NCBI GenBank assembly: GCA_009783195.1
Contig: WRHP01000005.1
Span: forward strand, 1-57,886
DNA length: 57,886 bases
Source of the DNA: Syntrophorhabdaceae bacterium
Lineage (GTDB): Bacteria > Desulfobacterota > Deferrimicrobia > Deferrimicrobiales > Deferrimicrobiaceae
Direction of reading: 5' to 3'
Shown here in pieces: positions 42,462 to 50,681 of this stretch (position 1 is its first letter; every line of letters starts with the position of its first letter). The notes beneath the pieces are model-generated. The model was not told where the DNA came from, searched no databases, and saw only the letters and a program-made list of their open reading frames with translations. Position numbers and translations under genes: made by a program.

Positions 42462-42498
42462 AGGCTTTCCTGACAACAGTCTCAGGAAAGCTTTTTTT
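42462..42498 (+). terminator. Rho-independent terminator closing the modification island
   Basis: A 12-bp stem (42462-42473 with 42482-42493, one G-T pair, loop of eight) is followed by a T run to 42498. It ends transcription after the hypothetical helical gene. Confidence 0.9.
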
Positions 42499-42622
42499 AT
42501 TTTTTCGACGGCGTTTGAGTGTTGAAAAAGGTGTTTGGAACATTCGAAATTCGTGAAAATCTAATCGAAAATCATTACTTCTTTTTCTTTGATACGACAG
42601 CAGATTTGCGTATTGTTTCGCG

Positions 42623-42645
42623 CTTGTTCTTCCGAAAAGAACAAG
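42623..42645 (+). repeat. Perfect 9-bp inverted repeat upstream of the HD-GYP regulator
   Basis: CTTGTTCTT (42623-42631) and its exact complement (42637-42645) flank CCGAA. It is not followed by a T run and lies 41 bases before the ATG at 42687. It could be an operator or a leader hairpin. The rest of 42499-42686 is AT-rich, and I see no clear sigma28 or sigma54 promoter there. Confidence 0.6.
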
Positions 42646-42686
42646 GTAGTTTAAGAATTTAAAGCATTTTCGGAGAGCATTGACGT

Positions 42687-44198
42687 ATGCCGATTATGGA
42701 AAATGAAAGGAAAGGCCAGATACTGATCGTCGATGATGACGCAAGTGTTCGCGGTCTCCTTTCACAGGTTCTTGCGGAAGCGGTGAATTACGACATAGAT
42801 ATGGCTGCCGACGGCGTGGAAGGGCTTGAAAAGGTTTGCTCCAAACAGTACGACCTCATATTTACAGATCTCACGATGCCTCGCATGAGCGGTATGGATT
42901 TCCTTCAGAAAAGTAAAGAAATCAACGCCTCCATTCCGGTAATTGTCCTTACCGGGCTTTCCTCAATGGAAGTCGCCGTTTCCGCAATGCGCAAAGGGGC
43001 CTCCGATTTCCTGACAAAGCCGTTTACAATCGACAAGATTATACAAACCACCAGACGTGTTCTCGGCGAGTGGAAACTGTACGGTCGGCTTGTCTCGAAG
43101 CAAGGCTCCGACGAGTCGCTAAAGATGTTGAACGCCGAGTTGTTCAAGCGACTTCAGGAGATAGGGGCGCTCCACTCGATCGGCCTCGAGGTTGACGGCT
43201 GCCTCGATAACCGGGAGATCTACAGCCGGGTGGCGCAAATGGCGGCGAAACTTTTGGCGGTGCGCGAGGCGTTTTTCGGCATCGTTGAGGGAGATCGCTT
43301 GAACATCCGCTCATCCGTCGGAATCAACAGCGATTTATTCCCCATCTCCGGGCGCTTGTTTGATACTGTCATTCGTGACAAGAAACACTTTATAGCTGAT
43401 ATAAAAAAGCCGCATCCCTATACCGGCGTTGAGCTTATGTCCCAGTTCCTGGCGATTCCGTGCCTCGTCGGAAACGACGTGTTCGGTATCCTGAATCTCT
43501 CCGGAAAGACGGACAGCGCTTCTTTTACCGAGGAAGAGATCTTCATCGCTATCAATCTGGCCCGGAAGATCTCGTCAAAGATCGAAAATAACGCGCTGTA
43601 CGAGGCTTTATTCAATAACGTCGCCGATACGATGAAATCAATCATCACCATGGTCGGCGCGCGGGATTCCTATACGAAGGAGCACTCCGACCGGGTTACG
43701 ATGTACTCTGTTCTGATTGCGGAGGCTATGGGGGTTCCCCAGGGAGAGATAAGCACACTACGGTTTGGCGGATACCTGCACGATATCGGTAAGATCGGGG
43801 TCCGCGACACGGTGCTTCTCAAGCCGGGCAAGCTGTCGCTGGGAGAGATAGGCGAGGCGCAACTTCATGCCGTCATCGGCGACGAAATCGTAAAGCCCAT
43901 GAACTTCTTCGAGAAGGAACGCAAGGTCATACGGAATCACCACGAGCGATACGACGGAAAAGGTTATCCTGACGGTATCGGAGGCGAGGACATCCCGATC
44001 ATAGTCCGGATTCTGACCGTAACGGATGCGTATGACGCCATGACGTCTCATCGCCCTTACCGGAGGGCGCTTTCGGTCCAGATGGCAGTCGAAGAGCTGG
44101 AACGTTGCGCGGGTTCGCAGTTTGATCCGGCGGTAGTGGAGGCTTTCAAAGCGATACTTAGTGAAAAGGAGATTTTAGATGGCACTGGACATCGGTAA
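42687..44198 (+). CDS. Response regulator with receiver, GAF-like and HD-GYP domains
   Basis: The 503-residue product has a receiver domain (about 10-125: LIVDDDASVRGLL, TDLTMPRMSG, VLTGL, FLTKPF), a GAF-like domain (about 160-300: ALHSIGLEVDGCLDNREIYSRV to IFIAINLARKI) and an HD-GYP domain (about 315-495) with EHSDRVTMYSVL, LHDIGKIGVRDTVLLKPG, HHERYDGKGYPDG and TDAYDAMTSHRPYR. All catalytic signatures are intact, so it should degrade c-di-GMP under control of a kinase not seen here. It precedes a PilZ gene and two stator pairs. Confidence 0.92.
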   Translation: MPIMENERKGQILIVDDDASVRGLLSQVLAEAVNYDIDMAADGVEGLEKVCSKQYDLIFTDLTMPRMSGMDFLQKSKEINASIPVIVLTGLSSMEVAVSAMRKGASDFLTKPFTIDKIIQTTRRVLGEWKLYGRLVSKQGSDESLKMLNAELFKRLQEIGALHSIGLEVDGCLDNREIYSRVAQMAAKLLAVREAFFGIVEGDRLNIRSSVGINSDLFPISGRLFDTVIRDKKHFIADIKKPHPYTGVELMSQFLAIPCLVGNDVFGILNLSGKTDSASFTEEEIFIAINLARKISSKIENNALYEALFNNVADTMKSIITMVGARDSYTKEHSDRVTMYSVLIAEAMGVPQGEISTLRFGGYLHDIGKIGVRDTVLLKPGKLSLGEIGEAQLHAVIGDEIVKPMNFFEKERKVIRNHHERYDGKGYPDGIGGEDIPIIVRILTVTDAYDAMTSHRPYRRALSVQMAVEELERCAGSQFDPAVVEAFKAILSEKEILDGTGHR

Positions 44199-44925
44199 AA
44201 AGGTCCTCTTCAAGGCGATGCCGGAGATCGTCTTTCAGCAGGCTACGATAATATCCTCGGATGAAGACACGATCGTGCTTGATGTCGCGGGGAAAAAGGA
44301 CATCAGTATCGGTCAGCGAATCATGATCTCCGCCGACGGGAGCCATCTGTTCACAAAAGTTGTTGCTTGCGAACAGGGCGCGGTTAAAGTGCGCAAAACA
44401 TGGTCGAACAACCGCAGCTATTTCCGGGTGGATGATGTTGTGCCGCTTGTAATCAGAAAAGTGATGCCGGGCGAGCCGGTAGGCGTGTCGCGGTCGTTCC
44501 CGTTTAGCGACGTCGTCTCTTCCACCGCAAAGGAAACGGTCGTCCCGGATGTGGACCCGCGTGTTTGGCAGATGCTCGTCAATATCCATGCGATGCTCGG
44601 GATGATTCTGGAGCGCCTCGACATGCGGGCCGAAGGGTTCCTGAAAGCGGAGAATACGCGGGTGAATATGAGCGCGACCGGGATGGCTTTCCGCACGAAG
44701 GAGCGTTTGGAACTGGGGGATCTGGTCGAAGTCAAGATGCTCCTTCCGGCCCGGCCGTCTTTGGGTATGATCGTGTACGGAAATATCGTCCGCGCTGACG
44801 ATGTGGGGAATGGGGAAATAGAGATAGCGCTGCATTTTGGGGAGATGAGCGAGGATCTGCGCAACGAGATCAACCAGTATTCGCTTATGCGCCAGCGAGA
44901 GATTATCCGCAGCGCCAGGGAATAG
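44179..44925 (+). CDS. PilZ-domain c-di-GMP effector (YcgR/FlgZ-like)
   Basis: PilZ proteins bind c-di-GMP and in several species act as flagellar brakes. The 248-residue product has an N-terminal beta-rich region (1-about 75) and the PilZ motifs RSYFR (79-83, RxxxR) and NMSATG (163-168, NxSxxG). About 80 residues separate the two motifs, much longer than usual, with a predicted helical insert (about 125-150, VWQMLVNIHAMLGMILERLD). It overlaps the HD-GYP gene and is followed after 15 bases by the MotC-like gene, suggesting it acts on that stator. Confidence 0.82.
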   Translation: MALDIGKKVLFKAMPEIVFQQATIISSDEDTIVLDVAGKKDISIGQRIMISADGSHLFTKVVACEQGAVKVRKTWSNNRSYFRVDDVVPLVIRKVMPGEPVGVSRSFPFSDVVSSTAKETVVPDVDPRVWQMLVNIHAMLGMILERLDMRAEGFLKAENTRVNMSATGMAFRTKERLELGDLVEVKMLLPARPSLGMIVYGNIVRADDVGNGEIEIALHFGEMSEDLRNEINQYSLMRQREIIRSARE

Positions 44926-44940
44926 TGAGGTCGGGATAAG

Positions 44941-45690
44941 TTGGACCGCTCAAGCATCATAGGGATCCTCCTGGGAATTACCGCGATAGTTGCGGGAAAC
45001 ATGCTGGAAGGCGGCGCGATAGGATCCATCGTCCAATGGACAGCCGCGGTGATAGTTTTCGGCGGAACAGCAGGAGCTACTCTTCTGAGCTTCCCTTTCT
45101 CGGACATAAGCCGGGCGGTGTTGTCGCTGCGTTCTGTTTTCTTTGGCGCCCCTCCCCATTCCGAGCAGATCATACGGCGGATCGTCGATTTCTCGGTTAT
45201 CGGACGCAGGAACGGCCTGATCGCTTTGGAGTCTGAGCTGGTGTATGTCGAAGACTTGTTCTTGCGTCGGGCTATCCGGCTGGCGGTTGACGGGATGAAC
45301 CACAAGATGCTCCGGGAGACGCTGGAGCAGGAAATCTCGACATACGAGGATGAGAGGCGAAAAGAAGCGAAAGTGTGGGAAACGGCGGGCGGCTTTGCTC
45401 CGACCATCGGAATCCTCGGGGCGGTCCTGGGGCTTATTCATGTGATGGAAAACCTGTCAGATCCGTCGAAGCTGGGCGCGGGGATTGCCGTGGCTTTTGT
45501 GGCTACGGTATATGGCGTAGGTTCGGCCAACCTCTTTCTGCTTCCATTGTCAAAGAAGCTCCACAGCCGGATCGACGATGAGCTGTACAAGCGCGAGCTG
45601 ATCCTCGAGGGAGTAATCGGAATCCAGTCGGGGGTAAATCCGTACTATCTAGAGCAAAGGTTGCGGTCATTCGTGGAGAATGGACGATGA
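44941..45690 (+). CDS. motC: Flagellar stator protein, MotC/MotA family
   Basis: The 249-residue product (TTG start) has four transmembrane segments, with about 7-23, 28-50, 150-175 and 180-205 as likely positions. The cytoplasmic loop and the proline-containing GGFAPTIGILGAVLGLIHVMENL region are typical of MotA-family proteins. The partner encoded next has an MotD-like membrane helix, so I assign it to the MotC branch. It overlaps the MotD-like gene by four bases. Confidence 0.85.
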   Translation: MDRSSIIGILLGITAIVAGNMLEGGAIGSIVQWTAAVIVFGGTAGATLLSFPFSDISRAVLSLRSVFFGAPPHSEQIIRRIVDFSVIGRRNGLIALESELVYVEDLFLRRAIRLAVDGMNHKMLRETLEQEISTYEDERRKEAKVWETAGGFAPTIGILGAVLGLIHVMENLSDPSKLGAGIAVAFVATVYGVGSANLFLLPLSKKLHSRIDDELYKRELILEGVIGIQSGVNPYYLEQRLRSFVENGR

Positions 45691-46370
45691 GGCGACGGAG
45701 ACGCGGCACTGAACACGAAAACTCGGACCGCTGGATAATACCGTACGCCGACTTCATTACGCTGATGTTTGCTTTCTTTACGGTTATGTACTCGATCAGC
45801 CGGGTCGATTCCGTGCGGCTGAGCGAGTTTGTCGGTTCGACAAGGGAGGCCTTCGGGCCGCGCGCCCAGGGCGTACCGTCCGTTGTCGAGGAAATCGCGC
45901 CGGTCGTGCCGATTAAAGAGCGTATGAGGCAGGATGCGATGCGGGTGATCAATATGACGGGAGCGTCGGGTCTTGTCTCCGTTCGCGCAGACGAGAAAGG
46001 GCTTGCGCTGTCCATAGGCGAGCATGTGTTGTTTGATTCGGGACAGGCGATAATCAAGCCTTCCGCCGCCGGCGCCATGGGCGCGGTGGCTTCTATTTTG
46101 AGGACCGCAGGGTGTAATGCGGTAGTGGAAGGACACACGGACAGCTTGCCGATCTCGAACGAGCGGTATGCCTCCAACTGGGAACTTTCCACTTCGCGGG
46201 CCACGAACGTGCTTGTGCTGCTTGTTAATGAGTACGGCGTGGCGCCGGATCGTGTCGGCGCCGCGGGTTACGCGGAGTTCCGGCCGATCGCCTCCAACGC
46301 TACACCTGAAGGACGCGCGCGGAACCGCCGTGTGGATATCGTCCTCCTTGCGGAGGACAAGGAGGAGTGA
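45687..46370 (+). CDS. motD: Flagellar stator protein, MotD/MotB family
   Basis: The 227-residue product has a basic N-terminus, one transmembrane helix with WIIPYADFITLMFAFFTVMYS (the Asp in YADF is the expected proton-carrying residue) and a C-terminal OmpA peptidoglycan-binding domain (about 105-220) with VEGHTDSLPIS, NWELSTSRATNV and GRARNRRVDIVLL. The FAFFTVMYSIS segment resembles MotD of Pseudomonas more than MotB. The second pair follows 37 bases later. Confidence 0.88.
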   Translation: MRRRRRGTEHENSDRWIIPYADFITLMFAFFTVMYSISRVDSVRLSEFVGSTREAFGPRAQGVPSVVEEIAPVVPIKERMRQDAMRVINMTGASGLVSVRADEKGLALSIGEHVLFDSGQAIIKPSAAGAMGAVASILRTAGCNAVVEGHTDSLPISNERYASNWELSTSRATNVLVLLVNEYGVAPDRVGAAGYAEFRPIASNATPEGRARNRRVDIVLLAEDKEE

Positions 46371-46407
46371 CCGGAATCAAGAGAGTTTCAAACGGGGGTA
46401 ACTTCGT

Positions 46408-47262
46408 ATGGCGATAGTCGGAATTGCGGTTGTTGCCGCCGCGATCGTCGGCGGTTATCTGATGGAGCACGGAAACCTGTCGGTTCTGTTCCAGCCCGCG
46501 GAACTTGTTATCATCGGCGGTACGGCAATCGGAGCGTTTCTGATTTCCTCGCCGCCAAAGATCGTCAAGCACGTTGTCGGCAATATCGGAAGCGTTTTCA
46601 GCATGAAGAGCCACGGGAAAGACCATTACGTCGAGTTGCTTTCCCTGCTGTACCGGATATTCTCCAAAATCCGCAAAGAGGGGCTTATTTCTATCGAGGC
46701 GGATGTCGAGCATCCGGACAGGAGCGCTTTGTTTCGGAGATTTCCGTCGGTTGTCAAAGAGGAGCGTATCATGAACTTCATCTGCGACAACCTCAAGGTA
46801 GTCGTAACGACGAGTATTCCCCCGCACGAGCTCGACGGGTTACTTGACCTGGAGATCGAGACCGGTTCACACGAGGCGCAGGTGCCGTCCCACGCGCTTA
46901 CAAGCGTTGCCGACAGCCTTCCGGGCATCGGCATTGTCGCGGCGGTCTTGGGGATAGTTATTACTATGGGCAAGATCAACGAGCCGCCGGAAGTCCTTGG
47001 TCACAGCATTGGCGCGGCACTCGTCGGAACTTTTCTTGGCATCCTTCTTTGTTATGGTTTTGTCGGACCAATGGCAACCAACATTGGCTATAAGGTAAAA
47101 GAGGAAGAGGTGTCGTTCCAGGTCGTCAAACTGGCTATCGTCGCGTTCGTGGGAGGGTCTGCCCCGCAGATTGCCGTTGAGTTTGGGCGGCGCGCGATTC
47201 CGGAAGGCGACAAGCCCACTTTTGCCGAGCTTGAAAAAGCCGTGAGGGCTGCGTCCAAGTGA
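46408..47262 (+). CDS. motA: Flagellar stator protein MotA
   Basis: The 284-residue product matches MotA: first helix MAIVGIAVVAAAIVGGYLME, GNLSVLFQPAELVIIGGTAIGAFLIS, cytoplasmic loop with EADVEHPDRSALFRRFP, and SLPGIGIVAAVLGIVITMGKI near 170-195 with the conserved prolines. Length is normal. It overlaps motB by four bases. This second stator pair resembles the proton-driven MotAB of E. coli. Confidence 0.93.
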   Translation: MAIVGIAVVAAAIVGGYLMEHGNLSVLFQPAELVIIGGTAIGAFLISSPPKIVKHVVGNIGSVFSMKSHGKDHYVELLSLLYRIFSKIRKEGLISIEADVEHPDRSALFRRFPSVVKEERIMNFICDNLKVVVTTSIPPHELDGLLDLEIETGSHEAQVPSHALTSVADSLPGIGIVAAVLGIVITMGKINEPPEVLGHSIGAALVGTFLGILLCYGFVGPMATNIGYKVKEEEVSFQVVKLAIVAFVGGSAPQIAVEFGRRAIPEGDKPTFAELEKAVRAASK

Positions 47263-48044
47263 GCAGCCAGAAAAACATCATCATCAAGCAGGTAAAGAAG
47301 AAAGTCGGCGGTGGACACCACGGCGGTTCCTGGAAGGTCGCTTACGCGGATTTTGTCACCGGAATGATGGCGTTTTTCCTGCTGATGTGGCTTCTCTCGT
47401 TAACGGCGTCCGACCCGGAGAAGCGGGCTCAGATGGCAAACTACTTCAACAGTTTCAGCTTGTTTGATCAGGGCAGCATTTCGTTGATGGAAGGATCTGG
47501 CGGTGAATCGGTGATTCTGAAAGAGACCGAGCCCGCGGAAATTAACTTGAGTGATATTTCTCCCGAGGAACTTCATGATAAATTGCGCGACGAGATCCAG
47601 TCCAAGCTTGAAGGACTGGAAGACCAGTTGATGATAGAGGTATTTTCTGGCGGCGTCCGAATCCAGTTGGTGGACAAGGATGGACAGCCGCTGTTTCCGC
47701 TGGGCGGATCCTCGCCCACGCCGCTTGGGAAGAAGATGTTAGGGGCTGTCGCGGAAAGCATAAAAGGTGTTCCCAACAAGATTGCCATCGAAGGGCACAC
47801 CGATGCTTTGAGCTATTCTTCAGGCAAATATACGAATTGGGAGTTGTCGACAGATCGGGCGTCCGCGGCCCGAAAGGAGCTTGAGTTGTCCGGCATAACC
47901 CCTGACCAGCTTGCGATGGTTGCCGGCTATGCGGCTACGTCACCTCTTGTCAAAGATAACCCCAACGACCCGAGGAACCGGAGGATCAGCATAATCATCC
48001 AGTATTCGGGCGGTGAGGACAAGATCGCAAAAACCGGGGAATAA
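47259..48044 (+). CDS. motB: Flagellar stator protein MotB
   Basis: The 261-residue product starts at GTG 47259. Its membrane helix SWKVAYADFVTGMMAFFLLMWLL (about 26-48) closely resembles E. coli MotB and includes the proton-binding Asp. The C-terminal OmpA domain (about 125-255) has AIEGHTDALSYS, NWELSTDRASAARKEL and DPRNRRISIIIQ. It ends eight bases before the 3' end of the convergent Fur-family gene. Confidence 0.93.
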   Translation: MSSQKNIIIKQVKKKVGGGHHGGSWKVAYADFVTGMMAFFLLMWLLSLTASDPEKRAQMANYFNSFSLFDQGSISLMEGSGGESVILKETEPAEINLSDISPEELHDKLRDEIQSKLEGLEDQLMIEVFSGGVRIQLVDKDGQPLFPLGGSSPTPLGKKMLGAVAESIKGVPNKIAIEGHTDALSYSSGKYTNWELSTDRASAARKELELSGITPDQLAMVAGYAATSPLVKDNPNDPRNRRISIIIQYSGGEDKIAKTGE

Positions 48045-48052
48045 GAGCGCTG

Positions 48053-48478
48053 TTAATGTGTGGAGCCTTGATCCTCTGTGGTAAAACTGGAACACGGGGC
48101 GCATTTTGCGCACTCCCCCATGATGTTTAGGTCGATAGATGTTATTGTTGATGCCATATCCATCTGGTTGAGTTGAAACTGTTCAAAGCCTTGCGGCAGC
48201 GCGATGTCAAAAAGGATGCCGCAGCGTACGCAATGAAAGTGGGCGTGTGGGGCCAAGATGCCGTCAAACCGTGTTGAGCTTCCGTAGCAGGAGTGGATTT
48301 CGCGAACGAGTCCCTGATTTTGCAGGAAGTTAAGGTTTCGGTATACCGTACCCAGACTTATGTTTGGTATGATTTGCCGTGCGTTCTGGTAGATTTTTTC
48401 CGCAGTGGGGTGTTCCCGCGTTTCCTGAAGGATTCCGAGAATCACACCACGTTGACGCGTGTTGCGAGTCTTTTTCAT
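48053..48478 (-). CDS. Fur-family transcriptional regulator (PerR-like)
   Basis: The ~141-residue product starts at the ATG complementary to 48476-48478, preceded by AAGGAG; the open frame extends further upstream but lacks family sequence there. It has the winged-helix region (EHPTAEKIYQNARQIIPNISLGTVYRNLNFL), metal ligands APHAHFHC and the structural zinc motifs CVRC and CAKC. Presence of two CxxC pairs fits PerR or Fur. It is divergent from tolQ, so the promoters share one short intergenic space. Confidence 0.88.
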   Translation of the reverse strand: MKKTRNTRQRGVILGILQETREHPTAEKIYQNARQIIPNISLGTVYRNLNFLQNQGLVREIHSCYGSSTRFDGILAPHAHFHCVRCGILFDIALPQGFEQFQLNQMDMASTITSIDLNIMGECAKCAPCSSFTTEDQGSTH

Positions 48479-48513
48479 GCCACACTCCTTAAATGGTACA
48501 ATGGATATTAGTA

Positions 48514-48541
48514 ATGTTATGTCAGTTGCGTTATTTGTCAA
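48514..48541 (-). promoter_or_regulatory. Candidate sigma70 promoter of the Fur-family gene
   Basis: On the minus strand TTGACA (48541-48536), 16-base spacer, TAACAT (48519-48514). The -35 box is perfect and the -10 box matches 4 of 6. It is back-to-back with the tolQ promoter. Confidence 0.5.
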
Positions 48542-48546
48542 GATTA

Positions 48547-48575
48547 TTGAATAGAAATCCAAAAGTCGTTATAAA
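48547..48575 (+). promoter_or_regulatory. Candidate sigma70 promoter of the tol operon
   Basis: TTGAAT (48547-48552), 17-base spacer, TATAAA (48570-48575). It lies 41 bases before the tolQ start and starts just after the opposing Fur-family promoter, so one bound regulator could affect both. Confidence 0.55.
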
Positions 48576-48615
48576 AATAGATTTGGCAATCTTTTTGTTA
48601 AAGGAGGCATAATTA

Positions 48616-49344
48616 GTGCTTACCATGGGAATTGTTTTGCCGGTTTTTCCTGCAGCAGCCGGGGGGTTAGACACTCAGGTGTTGCATCATGTAATGCTGG
48701 CCGGGCCAATCGTCAAATTAATTTTGCTTATCCTTATCGTTTTCTCTGTCGTCTCTTGGGCCGTTATTTTCATGAAAATAAAAATGTTTAGCGGTATCAA
48801 CCGGATCCATGATGATTTTGCGCGCGCTTTTGCCGAAGGCAAAGGACTTCCCGCTTTATACGAGCGGGCGCAGAAAGGAAGCAGGGCGCCTATGACCGAA
48901 GTGTTCCGCGCCGGGTATATCGAGCTGACGCGGATTAACAGGGAGCGGGGCGAAATGCCTCCGCCAGGCAGCCGGTTTCCCACCGAGAACGTGACGCGGG
49001 CCATGAACAAGGCGGCGTACGAGCAGATCGGCACGCTGGAGGAATTTCTTCCTTTTCTCGCCACAACGGGCAGCGCTGCTCCGTTCATCGGTCTTTTCGG
49101 CACCGTGTGGGGCATCATGAATGCTTTTTCAGGGATTGCCTCGTCAGGCAGCGCGACGCTTGCGACAGTGGCTCCCGGCATTGCCGAGGCTCTTGTCGCC
49201 ACGGCGATCGGGCTCATGGCGGCTATACCGGCTGTTATCGCGTACAATTATTTCCTGAACCGCATACGCGTAATTCATACGCGGGTAGACGGCTTCACCG
49301 TGGAATTTATCAACTTCCTCGATCGCAAGATTGATAAGGGCTAA
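48616..49344 (+). CDS. tolQ: Tol-Pal inner-membrane protein TolQ
   Basis: TolQ and TolR form a proton-driven complex that energises envelope constriction. The 242-residue product starts at GTG 48616 (GGAGG eight bases upstream). It has three transmembrane segments (about 25-50, 145-170, 185-210) and FLPFLATTGSAAPFIGLFGTVWGIMNAF, typical of TolQ/ExbB. ExbB is a possible alternative, but tolR, tolA, tolB and pal follow. Confidence 0.94.
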   Translation: MLTMGIVLPVFPAAAGGLDTQVLHHVMLAGPIVKLILLILIVFSVVSWAVIFMKIKMFSGINRIHDDFARAFAEGKGLPALYERAQKGSRAPMTEVFRAGYIELTRINRERGEMPPPGSRFPTENVTRAMNKAAYEQIGTLEEFLPFLATTGSAAPFIGLFGTVWGIMNAFSGIASSGSATLATVAPGIAEALVATAIGLMAAIPAVIAYNYFLNRIRVIHTRVDGFTVEFINFLDRKIDKG

Positions 49345-49349
49345 ACGCT

Positions 49350-49772
49350 ATGGCCATGACAAGCTTTTCCAGCCGGTCTGGAGCCCGCAGAGAGATGTCG
49401 GACATAAATGTTGTTCCGCTGGTTGACGTAATGCTCGTTCTCCTGATCATCTTTATGGTCACCGCGCCGATGCTTACGCAGGGCGTCGATGTGAATCTCC
49501 CGAAAGCCTCCGCGAAGTCTTTGCGCGGCGACGAAGAACGGCTCGTATTGACGGTGGATGCCAACAGCCGCATTTTTATCGGAAAGCAGCCGGTCGAATT
49601 CAATCGCCTAAGCTCGGTGCTTAAGCAAATCGTTTCTCAACGGACGGACCGCCAGGTGTTCTTCCGCGCTGATCGTTCCGTCCCTTACGGCTTCGTGGTG
49701 AAAGTCATTGCGGAGGTCAGAAATTCCGGGATCGAAAAACTTGGCATGGTCACAGAACCCCTCGAACAGTAG
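49350..49772 (+). CDS. tolR: Tol-Pal protein TolR
   Basis: The 140-residue product has one transmembrane helix with EMSDINVVPLVDVMLVLLIIFMV (about 15-40; the Asp in LVDVM is the proton carrier) and a periplasmic domain with VFFRADRSVPYGFVVKVI. It follows tolQ by five bases and precedes tolA, matching the normal operon. Confidence 0.95.
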   Translation: MAMTSFSSRSGARREMSDINVVPLVDVMLVLLIIFMVTAPMLTQGVDVNLPKASAKSLRGDEERLVLTVDANSRIFIGKQPVEFNRLSSVLKQIVSQRTDRQVFFRADRSVPYGFVVKVIAEVRNSGIEKLGMVTEPLEQ

Positions 49773-49787
49773 AGGAATAAAGCGTCG

Positions 49788-50681
49788 TTGAGTCCCTCCG
49801 CCCATCCGCGTTCGCGCATTAAGTGGATGCTGGTCTTGTCCGTGATGTTTCACATCGCTCTCGGGCTTGCTTCCATGGCGGCATCATCGTATCGGCCGTC
49901 CAGGTTTCTTGAGCCGGTCACGGTTGTGGACCTGATCGGCGGCGGCATTCCACAAAGTCCAACGAAGACGGTTGCGCCGCAGGACGCGCCCCCGTTGGCC
50001 CCGAAGACGAAGGCTCCTCCCTCGGAGCCGGCCGGCAAGGACGACCTGCCTGTCAAGAAAGCCAAGGAAAAACAGGCGAAAAAAGAGAAACAGGAGAAAG
50101 AGCCGAAAGCGCCCGCGAAAAATAAAAAGCCGGAGATAGATCTCAACGCGCTGGCCTCGGTGTCGGAGCGGCTTCAAAAGATGCGTGAGGAGCGGGATAG
50201 AGATAATGCGGCTCGTAAGGCGATCGAAGAGCGCCGGAACGCGGCGGCTGCGCGCGAGGCGGTGCGCGGTGTTGGGGAGCGCGCGGTTCACCGGATAGAA
50301 GGCCCCACTGTGCGCGACATGTCTTCGGGATCAGGCGGAGGATACGGCGGAGGCTCGCGCGGGACGGTGCGGGTTTCTCCGGAAATGATGGAGTTTTTCA
50401 GCCGGCTCGAGGAGCGGGTCCGCGAGAGTTGGATACTTCCAGAGGCGCTGGTTCGCGATGCGTCGGGGCTGATGGTTGAGGTGCGAATTACGATAGAAAA
50501 GGATGGGCGGGTGTCTGATACACGGATCGAAAAAGGATCTGGCAATGTCTATTTCGATGAATCGGTAAGGCGCGCCATACGAAAGGCAAGCCCTCTCCCT
50601 ATCCCGCCGGAGCGGCTGCGTGGCGGAGAGGATCATTACGAAGTAGGTTTCCGATTCCACGGAACTGGAGGAAAGGGATGA
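49788..50681 (+). CDS. tolA: Tol-Pal protein TolA (TonB C-terminal family)
   Basis: TolA spans the periplasm and links TolQR to TolB/Pal. The 297-residue product (TTG start) has an N-terminal membrane anchor (about 9-28), a Lys/Glu/Ala/Pro-rich middle (about 55-165, with a long helical stretch) and a TonB-like C-terminal domain (about 200-295: LMVEVRITIEKDGRVSDTRI). The low-complexity domain is shorter than in E. coli. It overlaps tolB by four bases. Confidence 0.88.
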   Translation: MSPSAHPRSRIKWMLVLSVMFHIALGLASMAASSYRPSRFLEPVTVVDLIGGGIPQSPTKTVAPQDAPPLAPKTKAPPSEPAGKDDLPVKKAKEKQAKKEKQEKEPKAPAKNKKPEIDLNALASVSERLQKMREERDRDNAARKAIEERRNAAAAREAVRGVGERAVHRIEGPTVRDMSSGSGGGYGGGSRGTVRVSPEMMEFFSRLEERVRESWILPEALVRDASGLMVEVRITIEKDGRVSDTRIEKGSGNVYFDESVRRAIRKASPLPIPPERLRGGEDHYEVGFRFHGTGGKG

